The notes under the pieces are model-generated. The model made no database searches and was not told the origin of the DNA. It saw only the letters and a program-made list of their open reading frames with translations. A stretch of DNA of 64,000 bases from Entomobacter blattae (GTDB taxonomy: Bacteria; Pseudomonadota; Alphaproteobacteria; Acetobacterales; Acetobacteraceae). Positions 8,706 through 16,942 of the stretch are shown here, in pieces. The translations under genes were made by a program, and so were the position numbers. The DNA is taken from NCBI RefSeq assembly GCF_014672835.1, contig NZ_CP060244.1, positions 718,501 through 782,500 on the forward strand. The letters are read 5' to 3'. Every line of letters starts with the position of its first letter. The stretch's first letter is position 1.

Positions 8706-9971
8706 GTGACCGTTACCAGGGAGAAACACCCTTTTTATTCATTTTGCAATAAAACTCTGGAGGAGATCCGCAGCCAGGGGCGTTATAGGCAGTTCACCCC
8801 CTTAGCTCGGAATGCCAGCCAATACCCAATTTATCAACTTTCGAAAGAGGGCCTTCAGCCTTCTCCTGAGGAGATTGTGGTTTGGTCTGCCAACGATTAT
8901 TTGGGAATGGGGATAGAGCCAGCTGTGATAGAGGCCGCAACCCAGGCGCTAAAGCAGTATGGTGCCGGTGCGGGTGGAACCCGAAATATTGCAGGCACTA
9001 ACCCCCTGCATGGTCAGTTGGAAGCCGAACTGGCTAGCCTGCATCATAAAGAAGCAGGATTGCTCTTTGTTTCGGGCTATGTCTCTAATCAGGCGAGTCT
9101 GATGACGATATTGAACAGTATGCCAGGGTGGATTTCGTTTTCTGACCGGCAAAACCATGCCTCCATGATTGCTGGCCTTAAAGGGGCAAAAAAAGCCAAT
9201 TGTGTTGTTTTTGAGCATAATGACCTTAACGACCTGGAGGCTAAACTTGCAGCTGCCTCGCCAGAAGCTCCAAAATTGATCGCCTTTGAAAGCGTTTATT
9301 CAATGGATGGGGATATTTCTGATATCAAGGCAATCTGTGCCCTTGCCCGCAAATATGGGGCGTTAACCTATCTGGATGAAGTGCATGCCGTGGGGCTCTA
9401 TGGCCAACATGGCGGAGGGGTTTCAGAACGAGAAGGGGTCGCCGATGAGGTCGATATTATCGAAGGAACCCTGGCAAAAGGGTTTGGGGCCCATGGTGGG
9501 TATGTGACTGCAAGCCGTGAGATTATTGACTATTTGCGCTCTGCTGCTTCGGGATTTATTTTTACCACTTCTTTGCCACCTGCTATTGTTGCTGCGGCTT
9601 TACAGAGTGTTCGCATGGTTAAAAAGGACCACTGGCGGCGGGAGAAGCTTTTTGAACGCGTTGAAACCTTCCGTGAAAAGCTTGAGCAGGCCGGTGTTCC
9701 CTATATGAAAACGGAAAGCCATATTGTGCCGATTATGATAGGGGATGCAGAACGCTGTAAAGAAATTAGCCGAAGATTACTTAGTGAATTTGGGCTTTAC
9801 GCTACGCCTATCAATTACCCTACAGTTCCTCGCGGGTCAGAGCGCTTGCGCTTAACACCTAATCCTTTTCATACCGATGAAATGATGGATGATATGGTTA
9901 AGGCTTTGAAAACTCTTTTTTCAGACGTAAAAATTCAGTCAAACTCTGAGAAGGTTATAGAAAACGTCTAA
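8706..9971 (+). CDS. hemA: 5-aminolevulinate synthase
   Basis: PLP enzyme condensing glycine and succinyl-CoA, the first step of haem synthesis by the C4 (Shemin) route found in Alphaproteobacteria. At 421 residues it is full length. Visible motifs are the glycine-rich [36 protein letters not shown], and [13 protein letters not shown] with the PLP-binding Lys. The GTG start is chosen because GAAGGAGTAAG lies just upstream. Haem made here would serve the catalase encoded 4 kb downstream, among others. Confidence 0.97.
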   Translation: MTVTREKHPFYSFCNKTLEEIRSQGRYRQFTPLARNASQYPIYQLSKEGLQPSPEEIVVWSANDYLGMGIEPAVIEAATQALKQYGAGAGGTRNIAGTNPLHGQLEAELASLHHKEAGLLFVSGYVSNQASLMTILNSMPGWISFSDRQNHASMIAGLKGAKKANCVVFEHNDLNDLEAKLAAASPEAPKLIAFESVYSMDGDISDIKAICALARKYGALTYLDEVHAVGLYGQHGGGVSEREGVADEVDIIEGTLAKGFGAHGGYVTASREIIDYLRSAASGFIFTTSLPPAIVAAALQSVRMVKKDHWRREKLFERVETFREKLEQAGVPYMKTESHIVPIMIGDAERCKEISRRLLSEFGLYATPINYPTVPRGSERLRLTPNPFHTDEMMDDMVKALKTLFSDVKIQSNSEKVIENV

Positions 9972-9987
9972 GGGTGGTTCGAGGCAG

Positions 9988-10026
9988 CTGTTATCTTAAG
10001 TGTGATCCGTTCGAAATAACAGTTTT
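9988..10026 (+). terminator. Possible terminator of hemA
   Basis: CTGTTAT (9988-9994) pairs with ATAACAG (10016-10022) and is followed by TTTT. The 21-nt loop makes it weaker than a classic intrinsic terminator. It begins 17 nt past the hemA stop. Confidence 0.5.
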
Positions 10027-10147
10027 AGCCGTTGTGGTTCGTGGTCATCTTGGGGGATTTACGGTAACTGTGGCATCATTAACCGATGCGCCATCCGAGG
10101 TTGCTATAATAAGGGTCTTGCGTTTTTCCTAGCGTTTCCTGAGGTTA

Positions 10148-10238
10148 TTCAAAGTTCAAAGTTCAAAGTTCAAAGTTCAAAGTTCAAAGTTCAAAGTTCA
10201 AAGTTCAAAGTTCAAAGCTCAAAGCCCAAAGCCCAAAG
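10148..10238. repeat. Tandem array of a 7-bp unit TTCAAAG, 13 copies
   Basis: Ten perfect TTCAAAG units (10148-10217) are followed by CTCAAAG, CCCAAAG and CCCAAAG. The degenerate units are all on one side, as expected where slippage expands the perfect core. A 7-bp period is not a multiple of 3 or of a helical turn. No coding frame spans it, so its effect, if any, would be on spacing or structure. Confidence 0.97.
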
Positions 10239-10952
10239 TGGGAATTCACCATCGCTATTTTTCCACTGGCTCTTCCCTAAGAATAAAGCCCCGCTTGTGC
10301 CGTGCGTTATAGCGTCTGTATTGAAGCGGCCAGTTCGTTGGGCAAAATCGAGTAAGGGCAGAAGGGGGCTGTAACAAGAGTATTCTTCTCAGCAGGGTTG
10401 GTTCTTAAAGGGAAGCTACGCAAAAAAAAGGTCAGCCATCATGGGGAACACGTTGGATACATAACTTAAGCCTGCCCAGTTGGGATAAAAAGCTTAAACA
10501 CATGAAGAGCTTAGACACACTGAGAGACTTAAAAATCCAAGACTGTTTTTCCCTATTTTCCAATGGAGAAAAAAGGGAGAAAAAAGAAAGGATATTGTTA
10601 TGTATCCTCGAGGCGGGGTTCATAATATGACCAAAGTCAGTAATTCTGAATGGGATCCATTCCAAAATAGGCACTTATTTATCTTTTTTGCACTATCATG
10701 ACAATAAAATAAAAATCTAATTTTTATTGGGATTATTTCTCCATGAGATGCAGAGTAATGTCTCTTAGCTCTTCATTTTTTGAGAAAACTGTCCCCCCCT
10801 TATGCGGATACGCTACTTGCTGGGGCCCTTTGGGTGAAGGGCGCTTCTTTTCGTCAAGAAGACTTCTAAGCGTGCCTCTGTTTTATTATCTCCCGTTCAG
10901 GTTATTAAACTAGGGAATATTTGTTATTCTTGCATGGAGGCTCCTTTTCGGA

Positions 10953-11135
10953 GTGGAATCCTCTCGAAAGGGGGTGATTTTACTGTTTGCTCTTGATGAC
11001 AATAGAAAAGGAGTTTGCACCATATTCTATGAGTATGAGTATGAGTATGAGTATGAGTATGAGTATGAGTATGAGGCGAAAGGCGATTGCCGGAAGTCTA
11101 GGTTCATAAGGCTCTTTTTATTGAAGCGTAAATAA
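10953..11135 (+). other. Small frame containing the Tyr-Glu repeat; doubtful gene
   Basis: Sixty codons with a central (Tyr-Glu) run of eight, flanked by short basic segments. The frame starts at an ATG preceded by GGAGGCTCCTTTTCGG, so a ribosome-binding site is conceivable. It has no known family and the repeat alone could explain its being open. Recorded as a low-confidence candidate. Confidence 0.2.
11028..11075. repeat. Hexanucleotide array TATGAG, 8 copies
   Basis: Eight perfect TATGAG units. They lie in a 60-codon frame (10953-11135) where they would encode alternating Tyr and Glu, but that frame has no recognisable homologue and may not be real. Because the unit is 6 bp, copy-number change would not shift a frame. 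Confidence 0.95.
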
Positions 11136-11488
11136 CTTTACCCCCTTGGAAGAGGCATCAAAACTTTGGGATAAGGCTTCATGCATTATTCAATTTTTAT
11201 AAGGCGATAAGGAGCTTTAAGTCGTAAGAAATAAGCCGTAAGAAAAAAGAAGGGTTTTTAATAGAGTGCTCTTTCTTTCCACTTCTTTATGTCGCTGGTG
11301 GTGAACGACTGAAGGGAAAGGAGCAGATAGAAACAAAGAATGGAATTTAATCTCTTAAGGGGATTTTTTTTCAAAAAGCCGCTTTTTTTCAGCAAGAAGA
11401 GGTATATGTTGTAAAAAGTGTCTGCAGGTTTATTGTCCGCTTTCAAGGGGAAAGGCGGGCTCGTAAAGTGGGTTTGAAGTCTGTATTT

Positions 11489-11528
11489 CTCTTCCATGTG
11501 AGTTTTTTATTCACGCTGTATGGAAGAG
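11489..11528 (-). terminator. Hairpin downstream of the DsbA-like gene
   Basis: CTCTTCCAT (11489-11497) pairs with ATGGAAGAG (11520-11528), and GTGA/TCAC pairing extends inside. On the minus strand it follows the dsbA-like stop by 34 nt. It lacks a terminal U-tract, so it may be an RNA-stability element or a weak terminator. Confidence 0.45.
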
Positions 11529-11562
11529 ATCAACTCCTTGCTTGTGCAGGCAGAAATATGAA

Positions 11563-12348
11563 TTAATTGGCTTTGGCTTCACTAGAGTATTTTTTCAGAT
11601 CAGCCAGGCTGATGGCTCCCGGAACAATCGTCTTTCCGAAAATAAAAGCCGGTGTGCCATGAAGGTTAAGATCACGGGCCAGTTGGAGATTGTTGCTAAT
11701 AGCTTGGGTGGTTTCAGGAGCTTCCATGTCTGTGAGCAACTGGTGAACATCTAGCCCTTGCTGCTGGGCAAGCCGTTTGATACGGTCCAGATTAGAAGGT
11801 GCATTATCTTTCATGAGGGCTTGTTGAAGTTTGACCGAAGCATTCTGTTTGGCTGCTCCTACAATGGCGCGCGCTTCAAGAGTGCTTGCCGGCCCCAATA
11901 TGGGAATAACTTTTGTAATAAGTTTAACATCGTTATCCTCTTTAATGAATTGGGCGAGATCAGGTAAGATGCGCCGGCAATAAGGGCATCGTGGGTCGTA
12001 AAACTCTACCACAACCGTTTTTCCGTTAATATTTCCCATAATTCCATCTGTTGGTAGGCCAGCAAGGTCGGCCTGGTGGGTTTGTAGGGCAAGGGTTGTA
12101 GAGGCTTTTTCCTCATTTTCTACTCGTTTTTGTAAGGAACTCAACGCCTCGGAAAGAATGGAAGGATCATTTTTCAGGGCTTCCTTAACGATAGAGATAA
12201 TTTCTTTCCTCTGGGCAGGGGTAAAGCTGTCTTGGGCGTGCCCTAAAAAGGGGAATCCAGTTATGGCTATTCCCAAAGCGGCAGCAAGAAGAGAAGTTTG
12301 AGGAGAGTTTTTATTTAGCACGGTGTTGATTCCAATATGACATAACAA
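11563..12348 (-). CDS. DsbA-family periplasmic thiol oxidoreductase (ScsC/BcfH-like)
   Basis: Thioredoxin-fold protein with the redox motif CPYC in FYDPRCPYCRR and a cis-Pro segment near GTPAFIFG. The N-terminus is a hydrophobic signal sequence ending near GHAQ, then a helical stretch (QRKEIISIVKEAL..) like the oligomerisation domain of ScsC-type proteins. The 261-residue frame starts at ATG 12348, but a start a few codons later (GTG, Val10) gives a tidier signal peptide. It acts in the periplasm; the membrane partner could be DsbB at 26.7 kb. Confidence 0.9.
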   Translation of the reverse strand: MLCHIGINTVLNKNSPQTSLLAAALGIAITGFPFLGHAQDSFTPAQRKEIISIVKEALKNDPSILSEALSSLQKRVENEEKASTTLALQTHQADLAGLPTDGIMGNINGKTVVVEFYDPRCPYCRRILPDLAQFIKEDNDVKLITKVIPILGPASTLEARAIVGAAKQNASVKLQQALMKDNAPSNLDRIKRLAQQQGLDVHQLLTDMEAPETTQAISNNLQLARDLNLHGTPAFIFGKTIVPGAISLADLKKYSSEAKAN

Positions 12349-12558
12349 AGCTTTGAACGCCGTTGTGGTTTTTGCAGAGACTGCAAATTATTTAATTATA
12401 AACTATGGTATATTAAATGATGTGTGTTTTAAATGTATAATAAAAGCAGTAATTTAAAAAAAACAGAGAGTTTTGAAAAAATAGTATTTTTTATATTAGC
12501 GGGCTATTTTATAAAAATGCTCTATTCGATATTTGTCTAAATCGTTATTGTAAGGGAG

Positions 12559-14133
12559 ATGCCTGTGTCTGGAAAGTTTTTCGTTTCTGGTTTTTTAGGC
12601 TGGAAAAAAGAAAGGGCAGAAAAGACAGCTGCTGTTTTTACGGCCCCTTTCGGCAGAAACATCCGGATTGGGAACAGGCATGTTACTAAAATTGTGTGTA
12701 TGGCTGGTCTGTCCTTGCTCATGGCCTGCTCTTCAGATCCTGATGAAAAGAAAGGCTCGGAAGCCAAAACATTATATGGCCAAAATGTTTCTTTTCTTGA
12801 TGGGTTTGTCGGGAGCGTTGCGGCAGATGAACCAACAGCAGCCCTTGTAGGGCGTGAGGTGCTTGTCCGCGGTGGTAATGCAGTTGATGCAGCAACCGCT
12901 ATCGGTCTTGCCCTTTCTGTCACTTTGCCCTCACGGGCTTCATTGGGGGCTGGGGGGGCTTGTCTTGTCTCTCATCCAGGGGAGGAAGAACAGGATACAG
13001 CTTTTGAGTTCCTGCCGGTTTCTGGGGAAAATAGAGTACTCGATAATGGTCGGGCCGTTGATAGGCCAGCAGCGGTGCCAATGTTGGCCAGGGGCCTGTA
13101 TTTAATGCAGCTTAAATATGGCAGTGTTAGTTTTGGCCAGGTTGTTTTACCCGCCTATCGTCTTGCCAAACAAGGGATTACCGTGACAAGAGCCCTTTCA
13201 GAGGATATTTCCTATGTCAAGGAAGCTTTGTTAAGCGATGAGTGGGTGCGGAAAGTTTTTTTACGGCCCAATGGTCAGGTTTTACAAGTGGGGGATAGTT
13301 TGGTTCAACCCCATCTTGCCGCTGTCTTACAGCTCATTAGCGCTGCCGGTGTGGGAGATATGTATAATGGGGCCCTTTCAAAGATTATCGTCGATGGTGC
13401 TCAGGCAGCTGGCGGGGGCCTCACACCAGATGATATGCGCAATGCCTTGCCAGTACAGGTTGCTGCATTAACGCTGAGTCCATCGGAAGAGACAACCCTT
13501 TCTTTCTTACCTCCCCCAGCTGATGGGGGGCTGGGTATGGCTTTGGCTTTCCGGGCGATAGAAGCAGGCCAGCATAATGGACTTGCTGTATCGGAAGGCA
13601 GTGTTGCCGCATGGCGCAAAGCCCATTCTGGACAAGAAAAAGAAAATTCAAGAACCCTTCAGGAGGAGGCACAGAATATTATTTCTTCTGGTCGGGCCGC
13701 TACGGGGCGCTTGCCTAATCTGCCTGCCTCCACTTCTTATGTGGTGGTCGATCGGTCCGGGCAGGCTGTTTCCTGTGCTTTGACAATGAATAACCTCTTT
13801 GGGACCGGCCGCATGGCGGGTACAACAGGCATTGTTCTGGCTGCTTCTCCCGCTCGTAAGCCTATTCCACTCCTGGTGGGGGCGGTGGCCAAGCGGCAAG
13901 GGCGTTTCCATGCTGTGATTGGTGCTTCTGGCCAAAATGAGGCTGCTTATGCCGGGGCATTGGCCTTACAGTCTGCCCTAGCTGGCCAGCATTTTTCTTC
14001 TACCTCCCTTTCAGAAGGGCGAATTAATGCAGTCAGCTGTTCAGAAGGCTTGCCAGGAGGGGAGGAAAGCTGCCGGGCTGTGACCGATGAAAAAGGCTTT
14101 GGAATGGGAACCGTGACTGGACCGAGCCATTAA
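12559..14133 (+). CDS. Gamma-glutamyltransferase-fold lipoprotein with altered active site
   Basis: The 524-residue protein follows the GGT (Ntn-hydrolase) plan: GREVLVRGGNAVDAATA, LGAGGACLV, then VVVDRSGQAVS and MNNLFGTGR. A lipobox (LSLLMAC, Cys57) shows export and lipidation; the first 40 residues are odd and the real start may be the Met near residue 48. At the nucleophile position it reads Ser391-Thr392-Ser393-Tyr394 where classical enzymes have TTHY/TTHF. The gamma-glutamyl-binding RExAP motif appears as FEFLPVSG (149-156), and the GSPGG oxyanion motif as GASGQ. It is probably a family member with altered or lost transferase activity. Confidence 0.85.
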   Translation: MPVSGKFFVSGFLGWKKERAEKTAAVFTAPFGRNIRIGNRHVTKIVCMAGLSLLMACSSDPDEKKGSEAKTLYGQNVSFLDGFVGSVAADEPTAALVGREVLVRGGNAVDAATAIGLALSVTLPSRASLGAGGACLVSHPGEEEQDTAFEFLPVSGENRVLDNGRAVDRPAAVPMLARGLYLMQLKYGSVSFGQVVLPAYRLAKQGITVTRALSEDISYVKEALLSDEWVRKVFLRPNGQVLQVGDSLVQPHLAAVLQLISAAGVGDMYNGALSKIIVDGAQAAGGGLTPDDMRNALPVQVAALTLSPSEETTLSFLPPPADGGLGMALAFRAIEAGQHNGLAVSEGSVAAWRKAHSGQEKENSRTLQEEAQNIISSGRAATGRLPNLPASTSYVVVDRSGQAVSCALTMNNLFGTGRMAGTTGIVLAASPARKPIPLLVGAVAKRQGRFHAVIGASGQNEAAYAGALALQSALAGQHFSSTSLSEGRINAVSCSEGLPGGEESCRAVTDEKGFGMGTVTGPSH

Positions 14134-14160
14134 AGGGTCATCAACACTGCTATAATGGTT

Positions 14161-14197
14161 CAATAACCATATTCCATGAAATAGAATATGGTTATTG
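14161..14197 (+). terminator. Perfect 14-bp hairpin between the GGT-like gene and catalase
   Basis: CAATAACCATATTC (14161-14174) and GAATATGGTTATTG (14184-14197) pair perfectly around a 9-nt loop. It lies 28 nt after the GGT-like stop. There is no immediate U-run, but AT-rich DNA follows. It is a terminator-like element separating the two transcription units, or an operator for katB. Confidence 0.6.
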
Positions 14198-14342
14198 GGT
14201 GTATAAAATAAATCATTTTTTCTTATAGGCTGTTTTGTGGCAGACTCCCGTCTAGGAGTTATGCTGCTAGGAAATGTGCGCAGTATGGGTATTGTAAAAT
14301 GATTGGCAGTATTGAAGCTTAGCTTTCTTTTTCGTTTTTTAA

Positions 14343-15899
14343 GTGAGAGGATTTATGAAAACAGTTTATAAAACGACTCTGGCTGTTCTGCTTTCGTCGG
14401 TTTTCAGCTTTTCGGTTGCGTCGGCACAACCCCATCAGCTGACTGAGGGGAACGGCCGGCCTATTGGTAATAATATGAGCTCTAAAACCGCGGGAGTTGA
14501 TGGCCCAGTCTTGCTAGAGGATTTTTCATTAATTGAGAAATTGGCTCATTTTGATCGGGAGCGTATTCCGGAACGTGTGGTTCATGCCCGTGGTGTAGGG
14601 GTATTTGGGGAATATGTTGAGACGGAAGATTTTTCAAACATTTCTAAAGCAGTTTTGTTTGAAGCCGGCAAGAAAACCCCAGTTTTTGTAAGGTTTTCGA
14701 CCGTTATGAATTTTCGGGGTTCGCCAGAGGCTGCTCGTGATCCCCGCGGGTTCGCTGTTAAGTTTTATACCGAACAGGGGAACTGGGATTTAACGGGGCT
14801 AAGTCTGCCAGTGTTCTTTATTCGCGATGCTGTTAAATTTCCAGACTTTGTACACGCGAATAAGCCCGATCCTGTTACCAATATCCAGGATCCTAACAAT
14901 GCGTTTGATTTCTTTTCAAACATGCCGGAATCAACCCATATCCTAACGTATTTATATACGGACTATAAGGGGATGCCTGTGAGCTATCGTAAAATGGATG
15001 GTCATGGTGTGCATGCTTTCCGTTTGGTGAATGCAAAAGGGGAAACCCATTTTGTAAAATTCCACTGGAAAAGCTTGCAGGGGATTGAAGGGATGAACCT
15101 AGATGAGACCATGAAAGCCAATACCAGTTATGCCACTCACGACCTTTATGAGGTTATTGGCAAGCAACATAAAGCTGCCAAATGGGATCTCTATGTTCAG
15201 GTTCTCACCCCAGAACAAGCTGCAAAATTACCTTATGATGCGTTTGATGATACAAAAGAATGGCTAGGGGTGCCGGAACGTAAAATTGGTACCATGACCC
15301 TTAACCGTATGCCGGATAACTTTTTTGAAACCACTGAGCAAGCTGCCTTTGACCCAGGAATTATGATTCCCGGTATTGAGCCCTCCCCAGATAAAATGCT
15401 GCAAGGGCGCCTGTTTTCCTATGGGGATACTCAGCGTTATCGTATAGGGGCCAATTTCCTCATGCTTCCTGTTAACCGTCCGCGGGTTGAAGTACATTTC
15501 AACCAGCAAGATGGTCACATGAATTTTGGAAACCGCAAAGGCCATGTGAACTATCAGCCTACAAGCCGTCTGGATGACCCTGGTGCAACGGTGGATAATC
15601 CTAAATTTGAGGAAAGCGCTTACGAGGTTTCCGGCCAAGCAAAAAAACAAGTGATTAAACCCCGCGATGATTATAGTCAGGCCGGTCAGGTTTGGGTTTC
15701 CTTGAGTGATCACGAGAAAGAGGCTCTCATTCGTAACCTTTCCTATGATTTGAATGGTGTGACTATTGAGCCCATAAAAATAAAAATGGTGAGCCATTTT
15801 TATAAGGCGAATGTGGACTATGGTACACGTTTAGCTAAAGCAACCCATTTGGATGTTGCCCAGGTTAAACAGGTTGCAGATAAACTCCCTAATAACTAA
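14343..15899 (+). CDS. katB: Periplasmic haem catalase (KatB type) with changed distal Asn motif
   Basis: Monofunctional catalase of the small-subunit clade. The 518 residues begin with a signal peptide (cleavage near SVASA-QP), as in exported Pseudomonas KatB, to which it looks closest. The distal His is His81 in RVVHARG and the proximal haem ligand is Tyr360 in RLFSYGDTQRYRIG. Where catalases read VGNNxPVFFIRD, this protein reads TGLSLPVFFIRD, so the distal Asn is missing (Leu153-Ser154). An ankyrin gene follows 86 nt downstream, the known katB-ankB arrangement. The internal ATG at codon 5 is an equally good start. Confidence 0.93.
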   Translation: MRGFMKTVYKTTLAVLLSSVFSFSVASAQPHQLTEGNGRPIGNNMSSKTAGVDGPVLLEDFSLIEKLAHFDRERIPERVVHARGVGVFGEYVETEDFSNISKAVLFEAGKKTPVFVRFSTVMNFRGSPEAARDPRGFAVKFYTEQGNWDLTGLSLPVFFIRDAVKFPDFVHANKPDPVTNIQDPNNAFDFFSNMPESTHILTYLYTDYKGMPVSYRKMDGHGVHAFRLVNAKGETHFVKFHWKSLQGIEGMNLDETMKANTSYATHDLYEVIGKQHKAAKWDLYVQVLTPEQAAKLPYDAFDDTKEWLGVPERKIGTMTLNRMPDNFFETTEQAAFDPGIMIPGIEPSPDKMLQGRLFSYGDTQRYRIGANFLMLPVNRPRVEVHFNQQDGHMNFGNRKGHVNYQPTSRLDDPGATVDNPKFEESAYEVSGQAKKQVIKPRDDYSQAGQVWVSLSDHEKEALIRNLSYDLNGVTIEPIKIKMVSHFYKANVDYGTRLAKATHLDVAQVKQVADKLPNN

Positions 15900-15911
15900 T
15901 TGCGGTCTACT

Positions 15912-15944
15912 AAGCCCATCGTACATTTTGTGTATGATGGGCTT
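15912..15944 (+). promoter_or_regulatory. Intercistronic hairpin between katB and the ankyrin gene
   Basis: AAGCCCATCGTACA (15912-15925) pairs with TGTATGATGGGCTT (15931-15944), 14 bp with one G-U pair and a 5-nt loop, then ATTGTCTT. It could be a partial terminator reducing ankyrin expression, or a 3' stabiliser of katB mRNA. Confidence 0.6.
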
Positions 15945-15985
15945 ATTGTCTTCAGTTTCTCCAGATAAATAAGGAAAAAGAGTTT

Positions 15986-16669
15986 ATGTTTGTGACCTAT
16001 CGTAAAAAAACATGGTCTTTTGTTCGGTCTCTTTCTGTGCTTTCTGCCATGGTGGTCAGTGTTTCCTTACAGGCTGCGCAGGCGGCAGAAAAGGCTACCA
16101 CTCCCCAGAATACAGCTTCTCAGAATACAACTTCTCAGAATACAGGGGAACAAGAACCTTCGCGTATTGGGGTAGACCGCATGAAGGCGCTGTATTTTGA
16201 AGCCGCCAGGGAAGGCCGTAACGATGTTTTGGAAAGTTTCTTAAAAGCAGGGCTTTCAACTGAGGTAAAAGATATAAAAGGCTATACCCCTTTAATTTTG
16301 GCTGCTTATAATGAGCACCCGTCTACAGTAGAGTTTTTGCTAAAAAATGGGGCTCAGCCTTGCGCAGAAGACAAAGCAGGCAATACCGCTCTTATGGGGG
16401 TGGCTTTTAAAGGAAATGTCGAGATATTAAAGCGGCTCATTAAAGCAGGCTGTTCAGTGAACCACCAGAATATGCAGGGAAAAACAGCTTTAATGATGTC
16501 TTCCCTATTTGGAAGAGAAGACGTTGTTAAGACCCTTCTGGCTTCCGGAGCGGACTGGCGCTTAAAAGACAATAAAGGCAACACAGCCCTTTCGCTCTCT
16601 CGCCAACAGGGCAATGATGCTGTGCAGAAAATGCTCGTTGAGGCGGAAAAAGCAAACCATCACCCTTAA
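15986..16669 (+). CDS. ankB: Exported ankyrin-repeat protein, AnkB-like catalase partner
   Basis: A 227-residue protein with a signal peptide (hydrophobic residues 14-33, ending AAQAA), a Gln/Asn/Thr linker with near-repeats of NTxSQ, and about four ankyrin repeats from residue 75, with motifs such as GYTPLILAAY, GNTALMGVAF, GKTALMMSSL and GNTALSLSR. In Pseudomonas, AnkB is encoded after katB and is needed for full KatB activity. The same order and export here make that role likely. It shares a transcript with katB if the intervening hairpin is read through. Confidence 0.88.
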   Translation: MFVTYRKKTWSFVRSLSVLSAMVVSVSLQAAQAAEKATTPQNTASQNTTSQNTGEQEPSRIGVDRMKALYFEAAREGRNDVLESFLKAGLSTEVKDIKGYTPLILAAYNEHPSTVEFLLKNGAQPCAEDKAGNTALMGVAFKGNVEILKRLIKAGCSVNHQNMQGKTALMMSSLFGREDVVKTLLASGADWRLKDNKGNTALSLSRQQGNDAVQKMLVEAEKANHHP

Positions 16670-16785
16670 GGGGCGGGAATAAAAGGGTTACCTTATAAGG
16701 CATATGCAACAATAATCCTTCTTTGAGAGTATTTTAGTAAAAAATTACCCCACATGATCAAAAATTCTTGCTACCATGCAGTGAA

Positions 16786-16900
16786 GAAGAGGAGTATATA
16801 CACTTAAAAGGGCTACCGCAGTGATAACGTTTATTAGAATCTACCAGAACTCCTCTTCATGAATGGGTCTTTGTTGTATATTCTACTTTCAGTAGATTCT
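16786..16900. promoter_or_regulatory. Nested inverted repeats in the recA leader
   Basis: GAAGAGGAGT (16786-16795) is complementary to ACTCCTCTTC (16849-16858), and AGAATCTAC (16836-16844) to GTAGATTCT (16892-16900). The pairs overlap, so the two stems are mutually exclusive or form a pseudoknot-like fold. I see no alphaproteobacterial SOS box of the GAAC-N7-GAAC or GTTC-N7-GTTC kind. Confidence 0.45.
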
Positions 16901-16942
16901 CTGTGCAGGCATGAATATTGATAGGGGTGAAGGGGGAATTCT

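Larger units (their letters stand above)
9972..11562. other. 1.6-kb gene-poor region with two simple-repeat arrays
   Basis: No frame here has a convincing start, ribosome-binding site or family motif. Short stretches look like eroded coding sequence (for example 10020-10130 and 10240-10370) but I cannot assign them. The region holds a 7-bp array (10148-10238), a 6-bp array (11028-11075) and a hairpin (11489-11528). It resembles the decayed DNA at 2.9-4.8 kb in lacking intact genes and is probably a degraded gene region. Confidence 0.55.

Noticed and set aside
10148..10238. CRISPR array
   Set aside because: Units are 7 bp and directly tandem with no spacers; no cas genes are in the window.
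10432..10674. 80-codon minus-strand frame in the gene-poor region
   Set aside because: Low-complexity Phe/Leu/Ser content from AT-rich DNA; no motif or ribosome-binding site.
15264..15797. 177-codon antisense frame in the catalase gene
   Set aside because: It is the shadow of conserved katB coding sequence on the other strand; no ribosome-binding site or family motif.
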